Assembly (NCBI GenBank): GCA_963775245.1
Contig: CAVZID010000015.1
Span: 258,507 to 322,506, forward strand
DNA length: 64,000 nucleotides
Origin: CAVSWT01 sp963775245
GTDB taxonomy: Bacteria > Bacteroidota > Ignavibacteria > Ignavibacteriales > Ignavibacteriaceae
Direction of reading: 5' to 3'
This document shows positions 55,847 to 63,983 of this stretch, one piece after another. The first letter of the stretch is position 1; each line of letters starts with the position of its first letter. The translations under genes and the position numbers were made by a program. The notes under the pieces are model-generated. The model was given only the letters and a program-made list of their open reading frames with translations. It had not been told where the DNA came from and did no database searches.

Positions 55847-56959
55847 TTATTTCAATATTTCTTCGGCTTCAATTTTATTTTCATGGTTTTCCAATAGCAG
55901 AAGCTGAATATCTTTCAAATGTTTTGTGTCAGTTTTAAAATCAACAAGATGATTGATTAAGTAAAACAAGTACGTCGTTGTCAGCCAATTAACAAATTCA
56001 TCTTTAGTATTTAAATGTTTTCTCATGTTCAAAATTATCCATGAGAAATGCTGCCACACATCAAAGCATGATGAACAATTATTATAATTTGAAGTACAGC
56101 ATTGCCGTGTAGTTTTTAAATCAGCGTTGTAAGCGAGGAAATGTGGTGAATACGGTTTTGTACTTTTCATTCTTCCTGTATTGATGGGATTGTTTGTGCT
56201 GAAATTTGTACAAACATTATAGCCCCATTTTTCATCGTACAATTTCCCGGAAGAAACAATTTCGCTTACGTAAGTCGACATTAAAATCATGTCCGGAAAC
56301 ATTTCAATCATTCTAACTATTTCCCGGTGAACTTCTTCAAAACCATTTTTATGATCGAAAGTATCACCTAAATTTTCTTTATCGCTATAAAAATTAAAAA
56401 GTACCCGATTACCATTTTGCACACATCTTGTTACTACTTCTTCAATTTGATTTGCATTCCCTGCAGTTGTTGTATAATAGAAAAATGCTCTCTCATCATT
56501 TTTATAATTATTAAGAGCAATCTCGAAAGTATTTATTTTACCATTCCCGCGAAGTAATGTATCAGTAGAATTGTTTCCCCAAACAGCAACTCCAATTGGT
56601 AAATTTTCAAATCCTTCATTAGGAATTTTAATAAGGCCGTTTGTCGCTACGCTTAAATTAAAATTATCATAAAGTTTTTTTAATCTTTTAAGCTCAAGTG
56701 CAGGTTCGCCGCCAACAATTGTGATAAAATTTGTCCCTCTTTCTTTTTCCTTTTGAATGAACAAATCAAATTCATTTTCATCTATTGGCGAATCGAATAA
56801 ATTCATTTTTTCAGAAAAGAAATAACATCCTTTGCAGCGCAAATTGCATCGATTAGTTAAATCAATTGAAATAGAACGAATGCTGCCTGCTTTTCTAATT
56901 GAAGAGTATAATTCGTTCAAAAACGGGTCTTGTAAATATTCACTCAATTTATTCAGCAT
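55847..56959 (-). CDS. Radical SAM protein of the lipoate/sulfur cluster, function unknown
   Basis: 370 residues. The radical SAM cluster is C38, C42 and C45 (TNRCNLRCKGCYFF) with FITIVGGEPALE following. A C-terminal cysteine set (RQCCTSNYNNCSSCFDVW) probably binds an auxiliary iron-sulfur cluster. Similar layouts occur in SPASM/HpnH-like enzymes, but the specific reaction cannot be named. Its ATG overlaps the end of the lipoate-ligase-like gene by 7 bases, so it is the last gene of the operon. Context suggests a third step in assembling or modifying the lipoyl cofactor. Confidence 0.75.
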   Translation of the reverse strand: MLNKLSEYLQDPFLNELYSSIRKAGSIRSISIDLTNRCNLRCKGCYFFSEKMNLFDSPIDENEFDLFIQKEKERGTNFITIVGGEPALELKRLKKLYDNFNLSVATNGLIKIPNEGFENLPIGVAVWGNNSTDTLLRGNGKINTFEIALNNYKNDERAFFYYTTTAGNANQIEEVVTRCVQNGNRVLFNFYSDKENLGDTFDHKNGFEEVHREIVRMIEMFPDMILMSTYVSEIVSSGKLYDEKWGYNVCTNFSTNNPINTGRMKSTKPYSPHFLAYNADLKTTRQCCTSNYNNCSSCFDVWQHFSWIILNMRKHLNTKDEFVNWLTTTYLFYLINHLVDFKTDTKHLKDIQLLLLENHENKIEAEEILK

Positions 56960-57978
56960 AATTTTTTTTCATGATTTGCGTTTAAGATTTCCATTCTATC
57001 CTGGTAAGTCTGATTTATAATCTGATTTTCAATATCAGTACATCTTTCATTTTCAATATTTCTTAAAATTGATTTTCTAATTTTATTTTGATGAACGTAA
57101 TATGAAGCTTTTACAAGCATCTTATTAAAATCAAACTCTTCATAATAAATAAAAGAGTTTGCAGAAATCTTTAGCGGGTGCTTAGAAAAATTATTTGACT
57201 CATGTATATCTGTTTGCTTAAGGTATTCGCTATCTATCATCTTTTCTTTCAAGCTTTCAGCGAGAGATTTTTCTTTTTTACACAAGTCGCCTTCAATTAC
57301 AGGGCGGTCGAAATAGGTGCGTGCTTCTTTTATAAATAAATTTTTAATTTTAATTTGAGTTAAGCTGACGTCAATCTGTTTAATTGTAATTAAATTTTCT
57401 CTTAGCGCTTCTAATGCAAGAGTTCTAAAATCTTCGTTAGGACAATTCCAGACAGAGGTCATTGTTTCAAAGTTGAAGTCAAATAAATAATTTCCAACGA
57501 TTACAACAGCATCATTTATTAAACCGCCACCTGTTCCAGCGATTCTTTTCCCTTCGACTTCAATTTCATTTGGCAGAACAAGTTCAGGATTGATTTTGAA
57601 ATCTTTTAAAAGACTTGCTGGAAGCGTAAGAAAATGTGAAAATATTTGGTTAAAAGATTTTGGAGCTCTGGAATTGTGAAATATAAACTGATAAAAAAGC
57701 TGGTTAGAATCTAAATAAGTTGCCCCGCCGCCAATGCTTCTACGGATGACAGGCAGATTCAATTCGTCGCATTTACTTGAATCAAATATATCCTCAAATT
57801 TTTGATGATAGCCCAGGCATAAATATGGAGTTGAAGTCGAACATAAAATAATTGTATCCGGAGAATCTTCTTTCATTAATTCAGCTACAGAATGATAGTA
57901 AGCTTGTGTTTTCCACCATTCTATTTTACCAAGATTAATTAAACGGATTGGCCTTAGTCTTGCATTAACAAGCTTCAA
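56953..57978 (-). CDS. Second lipoate-protein ligase-like protein (LplA/BPL fold)
   Basis: BPL/LplA catalytic domain: IRRSIGGGATYLDSNQLFYQ (the RRxxGGGxxx loop) and VEGKRIAGTGGGLIND, with the catalytic-type Lys. A C-terminal extension of about 100 residues follows, unlike the LplB domain of the other ligase. It should transfer octanoyl or lipoyl groups. The ORF extends to a TTG at 58026. TTG 57978, close to the family's usual RLINxG opening, is preferred; either way it overlaps the upstream radical SAM gene. Two ligase-like genes in one operon is unusual and implies different acceptors or different acyl donors. Confidence 0.75.
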   Translation of the reverse strand: MKLVNARLRPIRLINLGKIEWWKTQAYYHSVAELMKEDSPDTIILCSTSTPYLCLGYHQKFEDIFDSSKCDELNLPVIRRSIGGGATYLDSNQLFYQFIFHNSRAPKSFNQIFSHFLTLPASLLKDFKINPELVLPNEIEVEGKRIAGTGGGLINDAVVIVGNYLFDFNFETMTSVWNCPNEDFRTLALEALRENLITIKQIDVSLTQIKIKNLFIKEARTYFDRPVIEGDLCKKEKSLAESLKEKMIDSEYLKQTDIHESNNFSKHPLKISANSFIYYEEFDFNKMLVKASYYVHQNKIRKSILRNIENERCTDIENQIINQTYQDRMEILNANHEKKLC

Positions 57979-59074
57979 CTTTTTGATTAATAATTTCAGA
58001 TAACTGCAATTGATTCTTAATTTCAATTATATCAATAGAGTCAGGTAAAAAAGGATAATCTCTGAATTCTTCCCCTGGACGATAAGAACCGTAAGGGCGA
58101 TTGCAAGCCATTGAACCATGCCTGTCAGGGCATCCATCCGTCATAAAGGGAATACCTAATTCAACAACATCATTTAAAAGTTTTTCATCTACATAAAGGC
58201 AGTCAATATTTTTGTTTTCATCAAAATGAATATGAGATTTAGCAATTAAATTATTTTCAATTAAGAATTTAACAAGCTGAATTCTTCTATGCCTTTTAAT
58301 AGGTTGTCTTTCAACCAACTGCATGGCAGAATTTGGTTCGGCGTTGAATGAAAAAAGATAAGCGGCAATACTTTCAGATTTTAATTTAAAGAATAAGTTT
58401 ACAAGGTCGTAATCGGTCTCACCCAGTCCTACTATAACATGGCAGTTTACATTCATCGAACCAAAAATTTGTCTTGCTTTTCTAATCACTTCCCAGTGCT
58501 GATTCCATTCGTGAGGGCCTTTAGCACCTCTGCCGCGCGTATTATAAAATATTTCTTCATTAGCAGCATCTAATCCAAAACCAAGAATATCAACTCCTTC
58601 TTCTTTTAATTTGTACATCAATTCTTCAGTAAGAGTTGTTGCATTAACTAATCCTGAAATAGGAACATTAGGAGCTTTGGCGTGAATCTTTTTTGTCATT
58701 GCCAGTAAATCATCATTTGACCTTGCATCCTGAACCTGCGAAATACAAACGCGTCCAACTTCTTTTTTATTTTCAAGTTCGCCAATTTTTTCAGCAAGAG
58801 TATCCATGGAAAACAATGGCCAGCCTACTCTTATAAAAGTATTATCTTCGGGTGAACCGGGACGTTCGCGGGCAAGACCGCAATAACTGCAATTTGCATA
58901 ACAGCCTTCAGGATAATTTTGAAGAAGGTTAATACAGCCGCAGTCGCTGTCTCTTAAAAATTTCCCGGGCTTTAATCCAAGCTGCATTGCAGCAGCCATA
59001 CTTATGCGTGCGTGGTCAGGGCTTATTTCAAACATTTCAGCTTGAAGCTTTTGTGGTACATTTATTTTAGGCAT
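57965..59074 (-). CDS. Radical SAM lipoyl synthase-like protein (LipS1/LipS2 type, larger partner)
   Basis: 369 residues. The SAM cluster is C58, C62 and C65 (GCYANCSYCGLARERPG). An upstream C45/C47 pair and a late CPDRHGSMAC block give further ligands. The N-terminal HARISMAAAMQLGLKPGKF and biotin-synthase-like barrel text (VCISQVQDARSNDDLLAM; GFGLDAANEEIFYNTRG; NCHVIVGLGETDYDLV) match the two-protein LipS1/LipS2 lipoyl synthases, which insert the two sulfurs into a protein-bound octanoyl group. ATG 59074 is chosen because GGAG lies 6 bases upstream. The smaller partner precedes it by 60 bases. Which of LipS1 or LipS2 it is, I cannot settle by eye. Confidence 0.8.
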   Translation of the reverse strand: MPKINVPQKLQAEMFEISPDHARISMAAAMQLGLKPGKFLRDSDCGCINLLQNYPEGCYANCSYCGLARERPGSPEDNTFIRVGWPLFSMDTLAEKIGELENKKEVGRVCISQVQDARSNDDLLAMTKKIHAKAPNVPISGLVNATTLTEELMYKLKEEGVDILGFGLDAANEEIFYNTRGRGAKGPHEWNQHWEVIRKARQIFGSMNVNCHVIVGLGETDYDLVNLFFKLKSESIAAYLFSFNAEPNSAMQLVERQPIKRHRRIQLVKFLIENNLIAKSHIHFDENKNIDCLYVDEKLLNDVVELGIPFMTDGCPDRHGSMACNRPYGSYRPGEEFRDYPFLPDSIDIIEIKNQLQLSEIINQKVEAC

Positions 59075-59134
59075 CATTATCTCCGTTGACAAGTTTTTTA
59101 ATTAACGGTACACAAAAATTTTGAATTAAACTTT

Positions 59135-60100
59135 TCATACTATAACTCCGCAGCAGCTATCAATAAATTCGAAGTCAAAATTTTTTTCACTTACATATTG
59201 AACAATTCCTTCTGCAGGAAATGCAATCCCATTTAATCCTGCATCAATAGCAGCTCTATCAATTTTCTGTTTGAAGTCACCCATTGGCCTGGCACAGCCA
59301 AGAATTATTGGAATATTCGGCAAGTCATTTCTTGCTTTAATAAAAAACTCATTTATCTCTTCAAAAGAAGGAAGTTTATCCACAGATATTTTTGTTCCGG
59401 GAATAGGCATCATAACTAATAACACAAGCATTTTCAGCTTATGGCGTTTAACCATTTCCAATGCTTCATATTCGCTTGACATTTCTCCGAAATAATGTCC
59501 AAGAAGTATATGTGGAATTGCTGGAAGGTTATACTTCTCAAGTCTTTCTAAAACGTCTTCATAATCTGAAGGCTTTTTATTTAAGTGATAAATTTCTTTT
59601 ACAGTTTTTTCGTCACCGATTATATCAAGCATTACGCTATCCAGATTAACTTTTGCAAGCTCTGCACAGGTTTCTTCATCGGGTAAGCCCGGATGCACAC
59701 TTACAGATAACTTTAATTCCTGTTTTACTCTTATTAAATCCGGAATATATTTTAGCAGCGGTACTCTTCCGCGTTTATCACTTCCACCGGAAAGAAGAAT
59801 TCCTTTTGTTCCATCATCTGCAAGCTGCCTGCACAAATTGAACAATCCATCTTTGTAGTTGGGAAGGTCAATCATTCCTTTCAATGAATTTGTTTTGCAA
59901 TGCTCACAATTCAAAGCACAATTAGTTCCGGTTGTGCTAATTGAAATAAATTTATTTCTTTGCTGGTTTTGATATTCTGAAGTTGAATAGCTTTTAAAAC
60001 CAGGGGTATAAAATTTTATTTTATTATTGAATAAATTTTCTTCATTGGAAGGAATACTTTTATTTTCAATGGTTAGGTTTCCATTTCCTAAATCAACCAT
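59135..60100 (-). CDS. Radical SAM lipoyl synthase-like protein (LipS1/LipS2 type, smaller partner)
   Basis: 321 residues. The SAM cluster is C61, C65 and C68 (TGTNCALNCEHCKTNSL). GILLSGGSDKRGRVPLLKYI, VSVHPGLPDEETC, LDSVMLDIIGD and HILLGHYFGEMSSEYEAL follow, with a terminal DSCCGVIV that could ligate an auxiliary cluster. It pairs with the 369-residue protein in the LipS1/LipS2 split synthase. GGAGG precedes the ATG, which overlaps the ligase gene by 8 bases. The tight ligase - radical SAM - radical SAM order is that of sHdr-associated lipoate-assembly loci. Confidence 0.8.
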   Translation of the reverse strand: MVDLGNGNLTIENKSIPSNEENLFNNKIKFYTPGFKSYSTSEYQNQQRNKFISISTTGTNCALNCEHCKTNSLKGMIDLPNYKDGLFNLCRQLADDGTKGILLSGGSDKRGRVPLLKYIPDLIRVKQELKLSVSVHPGLPDEETCAELAKVNLDSVMLDIIGDEKTVKEIYHLNKKPSDYEDVLERLEKYNLPAIPHILLGHYFGEMSSEYEALEMVKRHKLKMLVLLVMMPIPGTKISVDKLPSFEEINEFFIKARNDLPNIPIILGCARPMGDFKQKIDRAAIDAGLNGIAFPAEGIVQYVSEKNFDFEFIDSCCGVIV

Positions 60101-61220
60101 TTATTCCTCCCGGATTAACAAAACATCCGTAAGTGTCTGCCTGCGGGGCAAGGTTTACATTATTCTTTGCATTATTGATTGCATTAAAAATTGTTTTTTC
60201 TAATTCTAATTTTGGAAGGGAAGATAATTCCCCGTTGCAGCGTGAATAAACATTTGAGATTGTTTCCAACAACAGCTTATCATTGCTTGAATGCCATCTT
60301 AAATTTGATTCAAGGTCAGCAACAGCATTTTCAGAAGCAAAAAAATCACCGGAAATAAAAATATTTTTGATTGTATTTCCTGCCATCTTCACTTTTACAT
60401 CAATTAAACCGTAGCTTGTTTTTAATTTTGCTTGGCCTTCAAAATCGGGAACATCATTAGTCTGGTAAATCCATTCATTAGATTTATATTTTTTTTCTTG
60501 AAGATTTTTAATTTCATTTAACTCATCAATGGTAAGTTTCTGTTCTTTAAAATCAATATTAAAAATATTAGAATAACCTTTAGTAATACTTTCTTTTAAC
60601 TCATCCATTGAATATGAAATTTTAGTTTCGCTTATTACAGTTGTTATTCTATCTTCAACTTTTTTTATTTCTTTATCAGATATTTTTTCAAAATGTGTTT
60701 TAAGAATTTTTAGCATTAAAGGAATATCCATATCCAACAAAACAGAAGCGTGGAATAATAATCCGCCTGAAGCATCTCTGTACAAACCAAGTCCGGCTAA
60801 TTTTTTACCGTTTATTTCAATGTCATTTTTCCCTTTGAAAGCTGAAGCAATTCCTAATTTATTTACACCATTGATTATTCCTTGGGAGAATTTTTGCATC
60901 AATTCTTTTACTTTACCGTAATTATCTTCACTTCTTCCCGGGACGATTAATGCAATTCCAAGTTGATCTTCGCCCATAATAATGGCACCGCCGCCTGTAG
61001 GCCTTCTATTAATATTTATATTATGATTTTTGCAGAAAGGTATGTCGATTTCATTTTCAATATTTTGAAATCTCCCGACCAAAGCAGAATATGATTTGTA
61101 AGTATAGAGCCTTAATGTTGGTAATGAAGTTTTTTCTCCAACTCTTTTGGCAAGAGTCTCATCCGCAGCGAGGCCGTATGAACCAGAAACAGAATCATCA
61201 ATAAGTAAACGCCAATCCAT
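60093..61220 (-). CDS. Lipoate-protein ligase with C-terminal LplB-type domain (sLpl(AB)-like)
   Basis: 375 residues. LplA domain: LRLYTYKSYSALVGRF, R72-R73 in NRRPTGGGAIIMGEDQLGI, catalytic Lys near 139 in EINGKKLAGLGLYRDASGGL. A C-terminal accessory domain (about 235-340; LKTSYGLIDVKVKMAGNTIK) is the LplB part that promotes lipoyl-AMP formation. Such a fused ligase serves lipoate-binding proteins of sHdr clusters. ATG 61220 lies 4 bases after the stop of the lipoate-binding protein gene, its obvious substrate. The end (ADTYGCFVNPGGING) is unusual in having a late Cys. Confidence 0.85.
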   Translation of the reverse strand: MDWRLLIDDSVSGSYGLAADETLAKRVGEKTSLPTLRLYTYKSYSALVGRFQNIENEIDIPFCKNHNININRRPTGGGAIIMGEDQLGIALIVPGRSEDNYGKVKELMQKFSQGIINGVNKLGIASAFKGKNDIEINGKKLAGLGLYRDASGGLLFHASVLLDMDIPLMLKILKTHFEKISDKEIKKVEDRITTVISETKISYSMDELKESITKGYSNIFNIDFKEQKLTIDELNEIKNLQEKKYKSNEWIYQTNDVPDFEGQAKLKTSYGLIDVKVKMAGNTIKNIFISGDFFASENAVADLESNLRWHSSNDKLLLETISNVYSRCNGELSSLPKLELEKTIFNAINNAKNNVNLAPQADTYGCFVNPGGING

Positions 61221-61226
61221 CAAAAT

Positions 61227-61658
61227 TTAGCTTTCTAATTTTTCCATTTCTGAATCTATCCATGAAGATATTTTGTTACCATAAATGAAAGAATCTTTTT
61301 CATTCTGCCAGTTTGTACATTCAACTTTAATAAGCCAGCCTTTATCATAAGGATCATTGTTTATTAAGGAAGGATTTTTTGAAGCTTCAATATTTACTTC
61401 AACAATTTTACCGGAAACAGGAGCAAAAATATTTCCAACCATTTTTGCAGCTTCCAGCGAACCGATTGTTTCATTTTTATTTATTGAATCAAGTGATTTG
61501 TTAAAACTTACATAGGCAAGTTCGCCAAATGAATCAAGTCCAAATTCATCAATTCCGATAGTGGCAATATTATTTTCTTCATTATACAATACCCACATAT
61601 GATTATGTGAATCGTAGCTTCTATCTGTCGGTACATTATATTTTTTATCTACATTCAT
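61227..61658 (-). CDS. lbpA: GcvH-like lipoate-binding protein, LbpA type
   Basis: 143 residues, a single lipoyl/GcvH fold: NHMWVLYNEENNIATIGIDE, FGELAYVSF and IGSLEAAKMVGNIFAPVSG. K72 in the tight turn is the lipoylation site, followed by GKIVEVN. No gcvT or gcvP is nearby; instead it stands with a dedicated ligase and radical SAM lipoyl synthases. That points to LbpA, the lipoyl carrier of the sHdr sulfur-oxidation complex, rather than glycine cleavage. ATG 61658 has GGAG 6 bases upstream; the TTG at 61700 would overlap the upstream gene. Distinguishing LbpA from GcvH rests on context. Confidence 0.8.
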   Translation of the reverse strand: MNVDKKYNVPTDRSYDSHNHMWVLYNEENNIATIGIDEFGLDSFGELAYVSFNKSLDSINKNETIGSLEAAKMVGNIFAPVSGKIVEVNIEASKNPSLINNDPYDKGWLIKVECTNWQNEKDSFIYGNKISSWIDSEMEKLES

Positions 61659-61684
61659 TCGTATCTCCGGATTATCATTATTAA

Positions 61685-62329
61685 TTAATATAGAAGCCAA
61701 AAAATTCCAACTGCAATTGCAATGCTGCTAAAGCTGATTGATAAATTTCTATAAAGGTTATGGCTTCTCTCGGCAAATTTTAAGGCAACAATTCCCAATA
61801 CTTGCGAAAAGAACATCATTGCCAAAATAGTTCCTATACCAAATGAAGTTAAATACATTGCTGCCTGTGTTGTTGTAGGAAGCGCAAGTGCGGGTAAAAC
61901 CCCAAGCAAGTGAGAGCTTCCTGCCAAACCGTGAATGATTCCAATATATAAAGCTGTTTGAGTATGAAAATGTTTTTGTTTTGTATTATGATTATGAAGA
62001 TGGAAATGTTTAATCCCTTCATGTTCGTGGATATGAATTTTTTTACGAAAGATTGATTGCAAACCCCAAATTCCTATTCCTATTAATACTATTCCCACTA
62101 TCCGTTCACTAAAAGCAGAGACAATATCAATTGGAATTAGTTCTCTAAATAGGAAGACAAATATTCCAACAATCAAAACTCCGCTTGTATGTCCTAATCC
62201 CCATTTAAATCCAACCCACCAGCTTTTGTTTTTATTTTCAACAGCTAAAGGTGAAACTGCAGCAAGATGATCAGGCCCCATAAGAACGTGAAGGAACCCT
62301 GCTAAAAATCCAGGAAAAATTACCCACAT
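61685..62329 (-). CDS. Membrane protein of the UreH/NicO (Ni/Co transporter-like) superfamily
   Basis: 214 residues with six hydrophobic segments. The first helix carries HVLMGPDHLAAV, a histidine-aspartate motif of the nickel/cobalt transporter superfamily. The cytosolic loop is His-rich (HEHEGIKHFHLHNHNTKQKH), and IGIIHGLAGSSHLLGVLPAL carries a second His motif. It is the first gene of the lipoate operon. It may move a metal ion; sulfur-compound export has also been proposed for related membrane families, so substrate stays open. Ni/Co transport is the default reading. Confidence 0.72.
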   Translation of the reverse strand: MWVIFPGFLAGFLHVLMGPDHLAAVSPLAVENKNKSWWVGFKWGLGHTSGVLIVGIFVFLFRELIPIDIVSAFSERIVGIVLIGIGIWGLQSIFRKKIHIHEHEGIKHFHLHNHNTKQKHFHTQTALYIGIIHGLAGSSHLLGVLPALALPTTTQAAMYLTSFGIGTILAMMFFSQVLGIVALKFAERSHNLYRNLSISFSSIAIAVGIFWLLY

Positions 62330-62371
62330 GTAAATCCCTAAAAATATTCGAAAAAAAAATAAAGATTTTTC

Positions 62372-62399
62372 TTGACAAAGTAAAGATTAATATTATAAA
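62372..62399 (+). promoter_or_regulatory. Sigma-70-like promoter of the regulator-TusA-DsrE operon
   Basis: TTGACA (62372-62377), 16 bases, TATAAA (62394-62399), about 40 bases before the PocR-regulator ATG. It is the clearest housekeeping-type promoter in the window. The divergent operon starts only 43 bases to the left. Confidence 0.6.
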
Positions 62400-62400
62400 T

Positions 62401-62430
62401 TGCTATTGAAAATTATAGCAAATTATAGCA
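62401..62430. promoter_or_regulatory. Repeated operator-like site before the PocR regulator
   Basis: Perfect tandem 10-mers AATTATAGCA (62411-62420 and 62421-62430), and an inverted TGCTAT at 62401-62406 facing ATAGCA. They lie between the -10 and the ATG, where a bound protein would block transcription. Confidence 0.5.
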
Positions 62431-62439
62431 TATACAAAT

Positions 62440-63183
62440 ATGGCTGATTTTTTAACTGCAAAACAAGTAATTGAGCTTCTTAAGATTGATCGTACAACAT
62501 TGTATAGAATGCTTAAAGAAGAACGTATCAAAGGCTTGAAGATTGGGAGTCAGTGGAGATTTTCGAAACAGGATGTTGATTCATTACTTTCCGGTAAGTC
62601 ACAAGTAGATGTAGTAAAATTGCATGCTCCTGATGAAGTACTGCCCATGCATTGTATCCAGCCGATTCAAGATGTTTTTGCAGAGATGGCGCAAATGGCA
62701 TCATTAACAACTGATATAGATGGAAATCCTCTGACAGAGTTTAGTAATCCTTGTAAATTTTGCTTGATGATTCTTTCCACGGAAAAAGGAAAGCAAGGTT
62801 GCTTAAATTCATGGAAGCGTTTGGAACTTAACAAAAGCAATGATGCAAATTTTGAAACTTGTCATGCTGGGCTTAAATATTCCGGTGCATGTATTAACAG
62901 TGAGGGAAAACCAATTGCAAAATTAATCGCCGGACAGTATTACATTGAAAAGCAAGATGAAGAAAAAAGAGAAGAAGAAATAAAAAAGTTAGCAGAAAAT
63001 TTTGGACTTAATCCTGCCGAGTTATGTGAGGCAGAGAAGGAAATTCCTGTTCTTGATGATAGAATAAAAAATACAATTGGGAAATGGATGAACAGGGTAG
63101 CTAAAACTTTTGAACAGATTTCGGTTGAAAGAGAACACTTAATTAAAAAATTGAAGAACATAGCTGAATTAACAAACATATAA
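62440..63183 (+). CDS. Transcription regulator: excisionase-type helix-turn-helix plus PocR sensor domain
   Basis: 247 residues. Residues 1-50 are a MerR/excisionase-like helix-turn-helix (FLTAKQVIELLKIDRTTLYR, MLKEERIKGLKIGSQWRFS). Residues about 75-190 are a PocR ligand-binding domain with the cysteine pattern NPCKFC, GCLNSW, ETCHAGL. The C-terminus is a short coiled coil. The conserved cysteines could bind a metal or sense sulfur species. It leads the tusA-dsrE operon and is divergent from the lipoate operon, so it probably controls both. The tandem repeats in its leader are its likely target. Confidence 0.85.
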   Translation: MADFLTAKQVIELLKIDRTTLYRMLKEERIKGLKIGSQWRFSKQDVDSLLSGKSQVDVVKLHAPDEVLPMHCIQPIQDVFAEMAQMASLTTDIDGNPLTEFSNPCKFCLMILSTEKGKQGCLNSWKRLELNKSNDANFETCHAGLKYSGACINSEGKPIAKLIAGQYYIEKQDEEKREEEIKKLAENFGLNPAELCEAEKEIPVLDDRIKNTIGKWMNRVAKTFEQISVEREHLIKKLKNIAELTNI

Positions 63184-63214
63184 ATAACTAACCAATGTAC
63201 AGGGAGATTACAAA

Positions 63215-63445
63215 ATGAATGCAGATCAAACATTAGATTGCAGCGGTATGTCATGTCCAATGCCGATATTAAAAACTAAAAAAGCGATAGATGCATTACA
63301 AACAGGACAAATATTGAATATGATAGCTACCGACCCGGGCTCAATACCTGATGTTGAAGCCTGGGCAAAAAAAACAGGTAATGAAGTTTTAAGCAGCGAA
63401 GAAAAAAACGGTAAATATATTTTCTTCATTAAGAAAACAAAATAA
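63215..63445 (+). CDS. tusA: TusA-family sulfur carrier protein
   Basis: 76 residues with the TusA signature LDCSGMSCPMPILKTKKAID. C14 in the CPxP motif carries the persulfide; C9 lies nearby. GSIPDVEAWAKKTGNEVLSS follows as expected. In sHdr-containing organisms TusA hands sulfane sulfur from DsrE3A or rhodanese to the sHdr complex. GGGAG ribosome site 10 bases upstream. Placed between the PocR regulator and DsrE. Confidence 0.92.
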   Translation: MNADQTLDCSGMSCPMPILKTKKAIDALQTGQILNMIATDPGSIPDVEAWAKKTGNEVLSSEEKNGKYIFFIKKTK

Positions 63446-63486
63446 GTGAAACATAAATTTCACTTTTTAAAATAAAGAGGGAAAAC

Positions 63487-63960
63487 ATGGAAGAACAAAA
63501 AAGTAGAATAGCTATTATTGCCGGACATGGAACTTTAGATGCAGCTTACCCGCCGTTAATACTTGCCACAGCCGCAGCCGCAATGGATATGGAAGCAACA
63601 ATATTTTTTACATTTTATGGTTTAAATATTGTTAGAAAAGGTTACGCAGATAAATTAAAAGTAGCACCGATTGCCAATCCTGCAATGCCGGTTCCAATTC
63701 CGAACATTATAGGTATGCTTCCCGGAATGACCATGGCTGCAACTTCAATGATGAACAGCTGGATGAGAAAAGCAAATGTTGCAAAGTTAAGTGAGCTCTT
63801 AGAGATAGCAGTTGAATCAGATGTGAAGTTAGTTGCCTGCCAGATGACGCTGGATGTTTTAAAAGTTAAAAAAGAAGAATTGATTGAAGGCGTACAAGTT
63901 GGCGGAGCCGCAACGTTCCTGGAATTTGCCAGCAGAAATGCAATCACTCTATCATTCTAA
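63487..63960 (+). CDS. DsrE3A-like sulfurtransferase
   Basis: 157 residues of the DsrE/DsrF/DrsH fold: IAIIAGHGTLDAAYPPLILA, TIFFTFYGLNIVRKGY, the Pro-rich NPAMPVPIPNIIGMLPGMTM and the active Cys118 in LVACQMTLDVLKV. The CQMTxD motif and length are those of DsrE3A, which swaps persulfide sulfur with TusA. Lies 41 bases after tusA with AGAGGG upstream of its ATG, and is followed at 24 bases by another gene. Confidence 0.88.
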   Translation: MEEQKSRIAIIAGHGTLDAAYPPLILATAAAAMDMEATIFFTFYGLNIVRKGYADKLKVAPIANPAMPVPIPNIIGMLPGMTMAATSMMNSWMRKANVAKLSELLEIAVESDVKLVACQMTLDVLKVKKEELIEGVQVGGAATFLEFASRNAITLSF

Positions 63961-63983
63961 AAAGAAAATAAAAGGAATTTAAA

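Noticed and set aside
57965..60100. Biotin synthase (BioB) or classical LipA
   Set aside because: Classical LipA needs its characteristic N-terminal CxxxxCxxxxxC cluster, which neither protein shows. No other biotin genes are present. The two-protein LipS pattern fits better.
61227..61658. Glycine cleavage H protein
   Set aside because: The fold and lipoyl-lysine fit, but no gcvT or gcvP lies nearby and its neighbours are a dedicated lipoate assembly line plus TusA/DsrE, so LbpA is the better reading.
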